This document shows, piece by piece, positions 1-11,372 of a stretch of DNA of 64,000 nt; position 1 is the first letter of the stretch, and every line of letters begins with the position of its first letter. Made by a program: the position numbers and the translations under genes. The notes beneath the pieces are model-generated. The model was not told the origin of the DNA and did no database searches. It was given only the letters and a program-made list of their open reading frames with translations. Source of the stretch: Lolium rigidum. Taxonomy: Eukaryota > Streptophyta > Magnoliopsida > Poales > Poaceae. The stretch lies in assembly GCF_022539505.1 (NCBI RefSeq), contig NC_061514.1, positions 249,848,124 through 249,912,123 of the forward strand, in the 5' to 3' direction.

Positions 1-1554
1 TCGGGGTTCATCTGTACCATCGAACAGATCTCCACGCTTTCTCCACGGGTCGGTCTTGTGTAGCCACCTTCGATGCCCCATGTAAACGATTTTCGAAGAG
101 TCGGGATCCTTACCAAACTGCAAAAACACCGTCTCTTCCATGCACCTGACACATGCCTTGTGTCCATGGCACACCTGGTACGAAATATAACCGTATCCAA
201 GGTAGTCCTGCACCATCGTGATCAACGCGGCCCTCAAAGGGAAATATTCTTCCTCGACAGCGTCCCATGTATCTACCCCTTTCACCACCCACCACGTTTC
301 AAGCTCCTCCTTTAATAGTTCGAGATACATGTTGATATCGTTTCCTGACTGTGTCGGCCCTTGTATTAGCATATTCATGTGTATGTACTTCCTCTTCATG
401 CATAGTCAGGGCGGGAGGTTGTAGATCCATACAAATACGGGCCATGTGTTATGTGTGCTGCTCTGGTTTCCGAACGGATTGAATCCGTCCGTGCTCGCAC
501 CCAACATGATGTTTCTGGGATCTGCCCCGAAACTTCCGAATTCATTTTCTAATGCTTTACACTGGCTTGCATCCGAAGGTTGTGTCAGCACTGGGTATTC
601 AATCCGCTCTACATCATTCAGCACTGCCTCCTTTCTTTCAATGTGCCAGCACATGAGCTTTGCTTCCTTGCGGTCCGCGTAGAACCGTTGCAGCCGGGGG
701 GCAAGCGGGAAGTACCACACAACTTTCTGAGGAGCTTTCTTCTTCCCTTTCTTGTACCGTTCAGCATCACACAACAGACATTTGGTCTTGTCCACGTGCT
801 CCTTGCGATAAATGATACTATCGTTGATGCAGGCGTGATATTTTTCGCGGGGTAAGTCGAGAGTGCACGTGATTCTCTTGGACTTGGCTAGACTACCAGG
901 ACACGTGTTCCCGACAGGAAGGAGATCTTTCAAGTATTCCAGAATGTCGCCAACACTTGTGTCCGTCCATCCGTGTTTCGCCTTCATCTGCAGCACATCG
1001 AGCGCTACTCTCAAGCGGGACTCCTCCAACCCGCGACCTGAGTCGTACAACAGAGTATTTGAGTCTGTCTCCAGTTGCTCAAGCTTTGATTTCCGCTTGG
1101 CGCCTTTCATATTTTCGAGAAGCGGATCTTGAAGATGAGGGTCTCGCACGACTGAAGCTAGCGGCACCTCTTCGTCATCGTCAAGGTTATTGTCCGCGTC
1201 TTCAACATTTTGTTCATCATGGTACTGATCTGCATCGTCCTGTGCGACAAACTCTTCATCGTCATCAATATCATGATGCCCTCCTTCTTGCTGGCCATTA
1301 CCACCTGCTGTCGTCGCCCCATTGACCTCCGCGCCATCATCACTCATCCATTGAGTGTGTCCATGCATGAAACCATTAGTGAGCAGGTGCCCCTCTAATT
1401 TGCCTGAATAGGGGTCAAACCATTTCCCTAGTTTGCATTTTCGACACGGACACAATACCTCCGTGAGGTTATTTTCATACATGTCGGCGATCACGTGTTT
1501 CAGATATCTCATCACGACGTTTTCCCTCATCTTGATAACCATTATCGCTTGCAC
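1..1554 (-). pseudogene. TNP2-like CACTA transposase, 5' part, broken by a nonsense codon
   Basis: This is the transposase of the CACTA element and would cut and join DNA in the nucleus. Translation on the minus strand from 1554 gives a transposase-associated domain with a CPCRKC cysteine cluster near residues 36-41, followed by an acidic Asp/Glu-rich linker. It then enters the TNP2 catalytic region at about residues 345-382 (TDGFNPFGNQSSTHNTWPV). At 406-408 a TGA stops the frame exactly where the family has the Trp of a PPWLCMK-type motif. Beyond the stop the same frame stays open to the left edge and continues with recognisable TNP2 sequence (LCMKRKYIHMNMLIQGP), so a single TGG-to-TGA change explains the break. 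The true amino terminus is uncertain; the Met at 1554 is simply the first in frame. Confidence 0.85.
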
Positions 1555-2139
1555 GGCAAGATATATAAATGATTAGGAAGAACCATGCATCCGTCGGTAG
1601 TTTTCACGGAAAATTTCGGCATAACCTTCTTACACGGTAGGACATATGAGCGCCAAGAATGTGCCGAAACGAAAACTTAACGAATCAACATTTCGGCCCA
1701 ACGTTGGCAACTCATTTTCAACGCCAATACACAAGCACAAACACAACATATATGCCACACACGAGCTTTTTTGCTTCAAAATTCCAATATACGACGATTT
1801 CATTCCTCTATTTGTTCATTAATCACCTATTTGGTTGATATGTTAGTCGACGAGATCGAGACGTCACGTCGCGACCACGACGTATGGATTCCAACTTTCT
1901 AGATCTAGATCTAGATCGGTCAATGCGGGATAGATAGATCTAGATCTACATAGGGATGTGAGAGATGCATGTTGGAAGGGAAGATTTTCTTAAAAAATAT
2001 TATTTTCTTTGATAAAATTGGTGAAATTTGGGGTAGAAAGGGGCAAAAACTAGCTGGGTTAGGAGAAGGCTCGGGTTGTGTGGGAGGAGTGGAGTAGTGT
2101 GGGATGTGAGTGATGGTTGGTGGCAGAAATAAGTGCCAG

Positions 2140-2438
2140 GTTACTGTCGGCGCACCAGGTCCTGGGTGCGCCGGCAGTATATAGCCCATCCGGCTGTATC
2201 TGGTCCGGGCTAGGCCCCTGGCCTGGTGCGCCGGCAGTAATTCTTGGGCCTGGCCCGGATCGGGTGAGCCCAGGCCAGGAACTATCCCCGGCGCATCATC
2301 CTGACTTGTGCACCGGCAGTAGGCCTTCATCGCCGTCGCGGCGGCAACTGGGTGCGCCGGCACTACTTGCCACCGGCGCATGCAAGTTGTGGTGCGCCGG
2401 CATTAGCTCTTCCGACTATAGGCTTTTTTCTAGTAGTG
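2140..2438. repeat. CACTA subterminal repeats and terminal inverted repeat
   Basis: At least six copies of TGCGCCGGCA or its complement occur in both orientations between 2140 and 2400, just inside the TIR at 2424-2438. Such repeats are known transposase-binding sites in CACTA elements; here that role is inferred from position and motif alone. Confidence 0.8.
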
Positions 2439-2967
2439 ATAGATCTGATCCTCATTTTTCTAAAAAAAGAAAGATATGTTCCGTACACTCCAATCCGTTC
2501 ATACACAACAAATATATCTAACACATAGATCTGGTTGAACGCATTAAGATATAGAGCAAACTCATCAATCCGGTCAAACACACTTGACTTTATGAGTATA
2601 AAAATTTGGTCTTGCTAACTGCACATAATTATATTACAAATAGGAGTTAAAAGCATGCATGCATACCTTCTATAGGGCTGCCACACGGATGGCATTCTCC
2701 ACAGAGGAGGACGAGGACGAGCCTGATTGACCGGCGGTATTGGCGGCACCTCCAACACTCGACCAGGTTGAGATAGCACGAGTAATCGACGAAAAGGCCA
2801 TCGGTGAGTTCAACGGAATTGTGGCGATGAAGGCCTCTAGAAGATAGCTCTTGCTTCCTCCTCGCCGACCAGGTGAGTTTTCCCGGGAGTTGATGTACCC
2901 TGTCATAATATAGAGGCGAGCCGACTGTCTAGTGTAGCTGTCTATAGCTAGTCCATATATATACTAT
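2439..2967. other. Spacer with one doubtful small ORF
   Basis: This stretch separates the CACTA end from the B3-bearing unit. A 78-aa minus-strand frame at 2670-2906 is Ser-rich near its end and is followed by a possible splice donor, GGTATG. It could be a terminal exon fragment, but I recognise no domain, so I do not call it a gene. Confidence 0.3.
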
Positions 2968-3321
2968 GGGCGAGTTTGGTAGCCTGCATCCCCCTTCACT
3001 CGCATCGAGCCAGCAATTTTCAGCCTGTTTGGATGCCTACATCCTACTGCGTTGTTGCATGAACCTGGTTTTAAAACACCCACGGGACAGGCCCTGGAGG
3101 AACGCCCGGAATGGCAGTTTCTCCGGGGCCAGACCCGTTGTGGCCAGAAGCCTGCACGCGTGAAGAAGGGAGGCGGAGACGCCGCGTCCCTTCGGGAACA
3201 CGCGCCATAATTAGCCTCACTGCTCCCCTCTCCATCCTCTTAGTTATGACCGCACTCTCACCTCCCCCAAACTATCACATCACCCGGCGGTTCCCCTCCC
3301 GCCGACCAATCCGCCGCACCG

Positions 3322-4849
3322 ATGCTGGGAGGAGCACCGCTACCGGAGGAGGAGACGTCCGCGACCAAGACCTCGACATCGGCCGCAATCTGCTCCGCAG
3401 TCCTCATCGGCATATCGTCTTCGCCCGCGACCTCGAGTTCGTCCTTGGCCGGAAGAATGGCGGTAACGACCCCTCCTTCTTACCTTCGTACTCGTTCTGT
3501 TCAAACATGCCATTCTCGGGCATTTCCGACGACATGCACATTAGATATGCTAGGGTTTCCATTAGGATAGCGGTTGGATTGACGTTTTGCAAGGTGTTCG
3601 TCCCCATTTCCTGCAGTTCTTGTCCAGTTCTTGCATTTCACGGTCTCGATTTTCTTAGATCTGTTACTATAGTGTCGGATTGCGGTAGATCCTTCCTAGA
3701 TCGTGCTTTCGATTGCTGAAACTGGCAGATCTTATTGTGCATGCAAAGAGGGAAATGGTTTTTTGTGCTGGGGTTTAGCATGCTGAGATTGCTATGCGGA
3801 ATGAGTCGCAGTAGTTTGCTGTAGATTGTGTAGTTTCTGATTGAACTAGGATGATGACTGTAACCGGTAATCATAGTGTGAGGAGATGATTGATCTGAAC
3901 CTATGGCATGACTGAACATCACCATGCCATTGGTTCAGATCAAACATCTCCTCCATATGTGCTCATTCTATTAGGCATATGCTACATTGCTTTCCATGTT
4001 TGTACTTCTTCAGTCAATGACCAATGATTTAACTATGGCACAACGGAAGGTAGAGTGCTGCCCTCAAACTTAGTCGCGTGTGCCATATGACTTGCACTCT
4101 AGACTTAGTTTGCGGGCAGTCCCTTTGTCTACCGTGTGATCCTAAATATATGAGGCCTCGTTTTGATTTGTCTAGTGCATTGGCCAATGATTTAACACTG
4201 GCACACTAGAAGGCAAGGTGTTGCCCTCAAACTTAGTCGTTGGTGTGTGATATCTTACACACTAGACTTAGTTTGAGGGCAGTCCCTTGAGCTGCCGTGT
4301 GATCCAATGTATGAGGCATCACATGTTTCCAATGTTTGTTTTCATCTATATACTTGTGAGCAGGCATACCTCTAATGGCATGTATTCTTGTGGCAGACTG
4401 AGAAGCTCAAGCTTGGGTCAGCTCAGACCCCCGACGAGGGACCGTCCAAGAAGCGAAGGGCGGCTAATGTCGGCCACTTCCAGCCGGACGTGGGGCTGAA
4501 CCAGTTCCTGCGCATCGTCTTCAAGCCAACCTTCAACCGGCTACGGATCCCTCATGATTTTGTCAGGTGGTTCGGAGAAATCCCTTCGAACATCATCGTC
4601 ACCACCAACACAGGCTGCTACTGGAGGATGACTACGGTGAGAGAAGGCGATGACGCATACATCGACCAGGGGTGGGCGGCCTTCGTCGTCGCTCATCAGC
4701 TGCAGATAGGCCAGTTCCTCGTCTTCGAGAAGGTGTCCACCTTCCAGTACAATATGGTCATCTTCGACTACACCTGCACTGATGTGATGACCATGTGCCG
4801 TTACCATGGTGACACGACCAGGTGTGTCGTCTTCCAAAGTCATGTCTGA
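3322..4849 (+). CDS. B3 DNA-binding domain protein, two exons (3322-3462, 4397-4849)
   Basis: A predicted nuclear DNA-binding protein of 197 aa. Exon 1 (47 codons, Ser/Thr-rich) ends at a GTAACG donor. Exon 2 starts after TTGTGGCAG, and both junctions are phase 0, giving an uninterrupted frame to the TGA at 4847-4849. A basic PSKKRR patch near residues 62-67 could be a nuclear localisation signal. Residues about 84-170 match the B3 fold pattern: FLRIVFKPTFNRLRIPHDF, then a W at the strand after GCY, then GWAAFV and GQFLVFE. This is typical of REM/VRN1-type plant B3 proteins rather than ARFs. The start was chosen because it opens a frame that splices in phase. The gene lies in a repeat-like unit, so it may be a transposon-carried copy. 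No disabling mutation is visible, and expression is unknown. Confidence 0.7.
4021..4320. repeat. Two tandem hairpin-forming repeats in the B3 gene intron
   Basis: Two related blocks (4021-4160 and 4184-4320) each contain CTGCCCTCAAACTTAGTC or a near copy, and about 25 bases later its near-perfect complement. The arms are 4058-4075 with 4102-4119 and 4222-4238 with 4265-4281. Each would fold into a 17-18-bp stem with one or two mismatches. They could be remnants of a small inverted-repeat transposon or hairpin-RNA precursors. Confidence 0.75.
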
Positions 4850-4890
4850 AGCTCCTGGTCTGTGTGTACATGTTGTTCCAGTCGTCTTGT

Positions 4891-4995
4891 TGAACTATGA
4901 TCGTCTATGGTGTGTCCTGAACTATGATCGTCATGTGTCCTGAACTATGATCGTCCTGTGTCGTGAACTATGAAGGTGTTTGAACTATTATCACT
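4891..4995 (+). repeat. Short tandem repeats in the B3 gene 3' region
   Basis: TGAACTATGATCGTC occurs three times exactly (4891, 4918, 4941), followed by two decayed copies (from 4964 and about 4981). The period is about 23-27 bases, immediately downstream of the stop codon. Confidence 0.8.
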
Positions 4996-5108
4996 GCTAA
5001 GTATGTCTGAACTGTGAACTGTGTTCTTCCTTGTGCTGTTGATCGCTGGTAACCTCACCACCGAAGGTAAGAGGTAAGCAGAAGCAGTTTCTGGGTTGCA
5101 ACCAAACA

Positions 5109-6187
5109 ACAGCGGCGTTGCATACAACTAGTCAAGGATCGTGTACATTATTTCATGGATGAACTTGTCCACGGCGATAAAAAGCAGTCCAAGAAGAAAA
5201 ACAAGTAGCGCAAACACAAAATAGAGTTCGCTTTACAAGGAAAATACAAAGATCAACTTGAAGTCACCTTTCCAGCGACAACTCGCTATACCAACAAAAG
5301 TGATGAAGGGGTGACCATGAACAGGGTCATTACCCGAACAATACACCAACACACAACATCTAAAACCGAGTGCTTTCCCAAGCCGCCCATTAGCGAATGA
5401 GAAGCACAACCATTCAAGCAGATCCTCATCGCACGCCATTGCACACGCCGCATAAATCACTACCTCTGTCTTCCTCGAACCCATCTCCAAGAGGGATCAT
5501 CGAATTGACCTTACTTGACCTGCCATCGATGCCGCCACGGCGCCAGACGACACCACCATCCTCCTCGCGTCCATCACACTGCGTCCGTCTCCGAGACACC
5601 ACTGCACCATGCTGCCGAGACTCGACGACGCCGACACAGCAGAAACACACCGCTCCACCTCAGCACCACCACCATCCGTTGTCTGCTCCAAAAACGATGC
5701 CCTCAACAGGTAGAACCATGCTACCCTCCGCCATCATCCGATCCGGGAGACCCGGGTATGGGGTTTCCCCCGGTGCAGCCCAGGCGAGAAGAAAACATAG
5801 ACTACAGAGGCAATGTCTTCAACAAGGTAGCGATGAACAGGCACCGCCATCGTCCGCCATGACCGAAATCAGAGCCAGCTTCCACCGGCAACCATGCCTC
5901 GCCGCCGGGGACTATTTGCCGTCCGGTATGTGATGCGGACGTTATTTACATGCTATTTTTTTATTTCATGAAACCTTGTGTGAGCCGCCAGATTTTTCAT
6001 GTTTGGAATCCGTAACAAAAAAATGTGTGGGCTTTATGCACCCGCTGGGTACATAGACCGGAAGCAATATATCTTCCTTATAAGATGGTTTCTAAGTGCT
6101 CCAAGTGAGCACCAAGTTTGACTGCATAACTGCACCTAATATATAATTGTCACGGGAGTTCTTTTATGCTGGATGTGTATGTCATAT
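5109..6187. other. Spacer, GC-rich repeat-like sequence, no supported gene
   Basis: 5109-5400 is AT-balanced spacer. 5400-5935 is GC-rich and has open frames on both strands, but with low-complexity composition (Ser, Pro, Thr, His, Arg) and no domain. It looks like dispersed grass repeat sequence. 5940-6187 is AT-rich and leads directly to the CACTA terminus at 6188. Confidence 0.4.
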
Positions 6188-6289
6188 CACTAGGGAAAAC
6201 GGCGAGGTGCCGACAGCCGATTTCTGTGCCGACGGTATTTTAACAGGGCCATCGACACAACATCAATTTCGACCATCCCACCAGCAAAG

Positions 6290-7883
6290 TGATGCGTGCA
6301 GTCGACACGTCCGTTGGGAACCCCAAGAGGAAGGTGTGATACGTACAGTAGAAAGTTTTCCCTCAGAAAGAAACCAAGGTTTATCGAACCAGGAGGAGCC
6401 AAGACGCACGTTGAAGGTTGATGGCGGAGGAGTGTAGTGCGGCGCAACACCAGGGATTCCGGCGCCAACGTGGAACCTGCACAACACAATCACAGAACTT
6501 TGCCCCAACGTAACAGTGAGGTTGTCAATCTCACCGGCTTGCTGTAAACAAAGGATTAGATGTATAGTGTGGATGATGATGATTGTTTGCGAAGAACAGT
6601 AAAGAACAATTGCAGTAGATTGTATTTCAGATGTAAAGAATAGGACCGGGGTCCACAGATCACTAGTGGTGTCTCTCCCATAAGATAGCAGATGTTGGGT
6701 GAACAAATTACTGTTGGGCAATTGACAAATAAAGAAGGCATAACAATGCACATACATATATCATGATGAGTACTATGAGATTTAATCAGGGCATTACGAC
6801 AAAGTACATAGACCGCTATCCAGCATGCATCTATGCCTAAAAAGTCCACTTTGAGGTTATCATCCGAACCCCCTCCAGTATTAAGTTGTAAACAACAGAC
6901 AATTGCATTAAGTATGGTGCGTAATGTAATCAACACAAATAACCTTAGACAAAGCATCGATGTTTTATCCCTAGTGGCAACAACACATCCACAACCTTAG
7001 AACTTTACGTCACTGTCCCAGATTTAATGGAGGCATGAACCCACTATCGAGCATAAATACTCCCTCTTGGAGTCGCAAGTATCAACTTGGCCAGAGCCTC
7101 TACTAGCAACGGAGAGCATGCAAGAACATAAACAACATATATGATAGATTGATAATCAACTTGACATAATATTCAATATTCATCGGATCCCAACAAACAC
7201 AACATGAAGGATTACAAATAGATGATCTTGATCATGATAGGCAGCTCACAAGATCTAACATGATAGCACAATGAGGAGAAGACAACCATCTAGTTACTGC
7301 TATGGACCCATAGTCCAGGGGTGAACTACTCACACATCGATCCGGAGGCGATCATGGCGATGAAGAGACCTCCGGGAGATGATTCCCCTCTCCGGCAGGG
7401 TGCCGGAGGCGATCTCCTGAATCCCCGAGATGGGATTGGCGGCGGCGGCGTCTGCGGAAGGTTTTCCGTATCGTGGCTCTCGGTGCGGGGGTTTCGCGAC
7501 GGAGGCTTTAAGTAGGCGGAAGGGCAGGTCAAGAGGCGCCACGGGGGCCCCACACAACAGGGCCGCGCGGGCCCCTTGCTGGCCGCGCCGCCCTGTTGTG
7601 GCGGCGCCTCGTGGCCCCACTTCGTCTCTCCCTCGGACTTCTGGAAGCTTCGTGCAAAAATAGGACCCTGGGCGTTGATTTCGTCCAATTCCGAGAATAT
7701 TTCCTTACTAGGATTTCTGAAACCAAAAACAGCAGAAAACAGCAACCAACTCTTCGGCATCTCGTCAATAGGTTAGTGCCGGAAAATGCATAATAATGAC
7801 ATATAAAGTGTATAAAACATGTGAGTATCATCATAAAAGTAGCATGGAACATAAGAAATTATAGATACGTTTGGGACGTATCA
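6290..7883 (-). repeat. 3' LTR of element A
   Basis: This 1594-bp LTR begins, in element orientation, TGATACGTCCCAAACGTATC and ends CGCATCA. It is highly similar to 11373-12951, with small indels such as an extra GCG unit near 7440 and the CTCCGGCAGGGTGCCG difference near 7390. High similarity implies fairly recent insertion. Confidence 0.92.
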
Positions 7884-7899
7884 AGCATCCCCAAGCTTA
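7884..7899 (-). other. Polypurine tract of element A
   Basis: Directly next to the 3' LTR, the minus strand reads TAAGCTTGGGGATGCT, a purine-rich run in the expected plus-strand priming position. The same run sits beside the LTR ending at 43735. Confidence 0.65.
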
Positions 7900-10616
7900 G
7901 TTCCTACTCGCCCTCGAGTATGTAAACGATAACAAAGATAATTTCTGAAGTGACATGCTATCATAATCTTGATCATACTATTGTAAAGCATATGTAATGA
8001 ATGCAGCGATTCGAAGCAATGATGAAGATAATGAGTAAACAAATGAATCATATAACAAATACTTTTCATGAATAATACTTTCAAGACAAGCATCAACAAG
8101 ACTTGCATAAGAGTTACTCATAAAGCAATAAATTCGAAGTAAAGGCATTGAAGCAACACAAAGGAAGATAAAGTTTCAGCGGTTGCTTTCAACTTCAACA
8201 TATATATCTCATGGATAATTGTCAACACAAAGCAATATAACAAGTGCAATAAGTAAACATGTAAGAATCAATGCACACGGTTGATACAAGTGTTTGTTTC
8301 TAAGATAGAAGGAATAGGCAAACTGACTCAACAATAAAGTAAAAGATAGGCCCTTCGCAGAGGGAAGCATTGATTACTATATTTATGCTAGAGCTTTTCA
8401 TTTTGAAAACAAGAAACAATTTTGTCAACGGTAGTAATAAAGTATATGTGTTATGTATAAGACATCTTATAAGTTGCAAGCCTCATGCATAGTATACTAA
8501 TAGTGCTCGCACCTTGTCCTAATTAACTTGGATTAACACGGATTATCATTGCATAGCATATGTTTCAACCAAGTGTCACAAAGGGGTACCTCTATGCCGC
8601 CTGTACAAAGGTCTAAGGAGAAAGCTCGCATTGGATTTCTCGCTTTTGATTATTCTCAACTTAGACATCCATACCGGGACAACATAGACAACAGATAATG
8701 GACTCCTCTTTAATGCATAAGCATTCAACAACAGTTAATATTCTCATAAGAGATTGAGGATTAATTGTCCAAACTGAAACTTCCACCATGAATCATGGCT
8801 TTAGTTAGCGGTCCAATATTCTTCTCTAACAGTATGCATACTCAAACCATTTGATTGTGAGAACCTCCCTTACTTCAGACAAGACGAACATGCATAGCAA
8901 CTCACATGATATTCAACAAAGGTAAAAGAGTTGATGGCGTCCCCAGAAACATGGTTACCGCTCAACAAGCAACTTATTAAGAAATAAGACACATAAGTAC
9001 ATATTCTTCACCACGATAGTTTTAAAGCTATTTGTCCCATGAGCTATATATTGCAAAGGAAAAGAATAGAAGTTTTAAAGGTAGCACTCAAGTAATTTAC
9101 TTTGGAATGGCGGAGAAATACCATGTAGCAGGTAGGTATGGTGGACACAAATGGCATAGTTATTGGCTCAAAGATTTGGATGCACGAGAAGAATTCCTCT
9201 CAATACAAGGCTAGGCTAGCAAGGTTGTTTGAAGCAAACTCAAGTATAAAAGGTGCAGCAAAGCTCACATATGAACATATTGTAACTATTATAAGACTTT
9301 ACATTGTCTCCTTATTGTTCAAACACCTCAACCCAGAAAATATCTAGACTCTAGAGATCAATCATGCAAACCAAATTTTAACAAGCTCTATGTAGTTATT
9401 CATTAATGAGTACAAGGTACATGATGAAAGAGCTTAAACAAGATCTATATGAGCACAACAATTGCCAAGTATCATATTATTCAAGACATTAAACCATTTA
9501 CCACATGCGGCATTTTCCGTTTCCAACCATATAGCAATGAATGAAGTAGTCCAACTTTCGCAATGAACATTAAAGATAAAGCTAAGAACATATGTGTTCA
9601 TATGAAACAGTGGAGCGTGTCTCTCTCCCAAACAAAGAATGCTAGGATCCGATTTATTCAAACGAAAACAAAAACAAAAACAAACAGACGCTCCAAGTAA
9701 AGCACATAAGATGTGACGGAATAAAAATATAGTTTCACTAGAGGAACCTGATAAGTTGTCGATGAAGAAGGGATGCCTTGGGCATCCCCAAGCTTAGACG
9801 CTTGAGTCTTCTTAAAATATGTAGGGATGAACCACGGGGGCATCCCCAAGCTTTGACTTTTCACTCTTCTTGATCATATTGTATCATCCTCCACTCTTGA
9901 CCCTTGAAAACTTCCTCCACACCAAACTCGAAACAAACTCATTAGAGGGTCAGTGCATAATTCATATATTCAGAGGTGACATAATCATTCTTAACACTTC
10001 TGGACATTGCTCAAAGCTAATGAAAGTTAATGGAACAAAGAAATCCATCAAACATAGCAAAACAGGCAATGTAAAATAAAAGGCAGAATCTATCAAAACA
10101 GAACAGTTCGTAAAGACGAATTTTAAAGTGGCACCAGACTTGCTCAGATGAAAATGCTCAAATTGAATGAAAGTTGCGTACATATCTGAGGATCACGCAC
10201 GTAAATTGGCAGATTTTTTTGATTTTTCTACAGGGACTACTGCTCAAATTCGTGACAGCAAGAAATCTGTTCCTTCGCAGTAATCCAAATCTAGTATTGG
10301 CTTTACTATCAAAGACTTTACTTGGCACAGCAATGCAATAAAATAAAGATAAGGAGAGGTTGCTACAGTAGTAAACAACTTCCAAGACTCAAATATAAAA
10401 TAAAGTGCAGAAGTAAAATAATGGGTGTCTCCCATAAGCGCTTTTCTTTAACGCCTTTCAGCTAGGCGCAGAAAGTGTGAATCAAGTATTATCGAGAGAT
10501 GAAACATCAACATGGGTGTTGGGAGTTTTATCAACTATGCATTTTATCTTATCTATGTGGGTTTCAGAGGCTACCTTTTCATTGTTCTTAGGTTTGCTAT
10601 CCTCGTCAAACAAATT
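7884..10616 (-). other. Non-coding half of element A
   Basis: No coding frame is supported here. The stretch can be matched block by block to 43736-44397, 50103-52607 and 57000-58400 in the other gypsy-type elements. Shared landmarks are the A-rich CAAAAACAAAAACAAA run (about 9666), GATGCCTTGGGCATCCCCAAG (9772-9792) and the block near 10430-10490 that contains CCTTTCAGCTAGGCGCAGAAA. Conservation without coding capacity suggests a structural or packaging role; that is inference. Confidence 0.6.
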
Positions 10617-11162
10617 TTAAGGAACAAGCCAACCATATTTATTCTCTAGAGCGTCATTCATTCCCAGGAGCTTACAAGGTATTGTTATCTTAATCTCCCC
10701 ACCATCATTAATATTATTAGTGTACCTTACTCTCTTCATGTCCATCTTTTCAAGGATACTAACAAAATTGGTATAAGAGCCAAGCATCTTATATTTAATA
10801 AAGATCTTTCTAGCCTCTCTTGCTACACCACCAAATTCTTTAAGAAGGGTTTCTAAGACAAAATCTTTATTTTCTCCCTCTTCCATATCACTGAGTGTAA
10901 GAAACATGTGTTGGATTATAATTATGAGATTAAAAAAATTAGTTTCAAACATGCGAACTAAAGAAGCAGCAGCAATTTCATAAGTAGGAGCAAGTTCTAC
11001 CAAATGTCTATCTTCAAAATCATCAGCGGTACTAACATGAGTGAAAAAGTCTTCTATATTATCTCTCCCAATTATAGACCCTCGTCCGACCGGTATGTCT
11101 TTTAGAGTGAACTTAGAAGGAAACATGATGAAATAAACTAAAGGTAAATAAAGTAAATGCAA
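10617..11162 (-). CDS. 181-aa retrotransposon ORF of unknown function
   Basis: This is the only long frame inside element A, just downstream of the primer site in element orientation. The first 12 or so residues are hydrophobic. A more natural start is the Met at about residue 13 (MFPSKFTLKDIPVGRGSII). The product is mostly polar and helical-looking, with several charged patches and no CCHC knuckle, protease triad or YXDD box. I do not recognise the family by name. It occupies the position that gag holds in element C, so it may be a diverged or replaced gag-like structural protein; this is inference. Confidence 0.55.
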   Translation of the reverse strand: MHLLYLPLVYFIMFPSKFTLKDIPVGRGSIIGRDNIEDFFTHVSTADDFEDRHLVELAPTYEIAAASLVRMFETNFFNLIIIIQHMFLTLSDMEEGENKDFVLETLLKEFGGVAREARKIFIKYKMLGSYTNFVSILEKMDMKRVRYTNNINDGGEIKITIPCKLLGMNDALENKYGWLVP

Positions 11163-11343
11163 GTAACTAATTTTTGTGTGTTTTTAATATGGAGAACAAG
11201 ACAGTAAATAAAGTAAAACTAGCAACTAATTTTTTTTGTGTTTTGATATAATGCAGCAAACAAAGCAGTAAATAAAGTAAAGCAAGACAAAAACAAAGTA
11301 AAGAGATTGGAAGTGGAGACTCCCCTTGCAGCGTGTCTTGATC

Positions 11344-11361
11344 TCCCCGGCAACGGCGCCA
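11344..11361 (-). other. Primer binding site, tRNA-Asp type (element A)
   Basis: On the minus strand this reads TGGCGCCGTTGCCGGGGA, the complement of the 3' end of plant cytosolic tRNA-Asp including CCA. It lies 11 bases inside the LTR, fixing element orientation as leftward. Confidence 0.85.
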
Positions 11362-11372
11362 GAAAAAGAGCT

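Larger units (their letters stand above)
1..2438 (-). mobile_element. CACTA (En/Spm) DNA transposon, one end, runs off the left edge
   Basis: The right boundary is a CACTA terminus: read on the minus strand from 2438 inward the sequence is CACTACTAGAAAAAAG. Inside it lie subterminal copies of a TGCGCCGGCA-type motif (about 2140-2400) and then a TNP2-type transposase gene on the minus strand. The other terminus is outside the window, so the 3-bp target duplication (ATA would be the flanking triplet) cannot be checked. Confidence 0.9.
2968..5108 (+). repeat. Gene-bearing unit 1 (shares its ends with 37499-39420)
   Basis: The left end begins GTTTGGTAGCCTGCAT and its first roughly 170 bases can be aligned with the start of the unit at 37499, including the shared string CAGGCCCTGGAGGAAC. 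The right end has GGTTGCAACCAAAC near 5094-5107, matching TGCAACCAAAC at 39356-39366. The roughly inverted ends GTTTGG...CCAAAC suggest a DNA transposon, but no target duplication was found. The cargo is a B3-domain gene. It could instead be an old segmental duplication with replaced coding parts. Confidence 0.5.

Noticed and set aside
5397..5933. 178-aa plus-strand open frame, GC-rich
   Set aside because: Low-complexity Ser/Pro/Thr/His/Arg translation with overlapping open frames on both strands and no domain; it looks like repeat-derived sequence.
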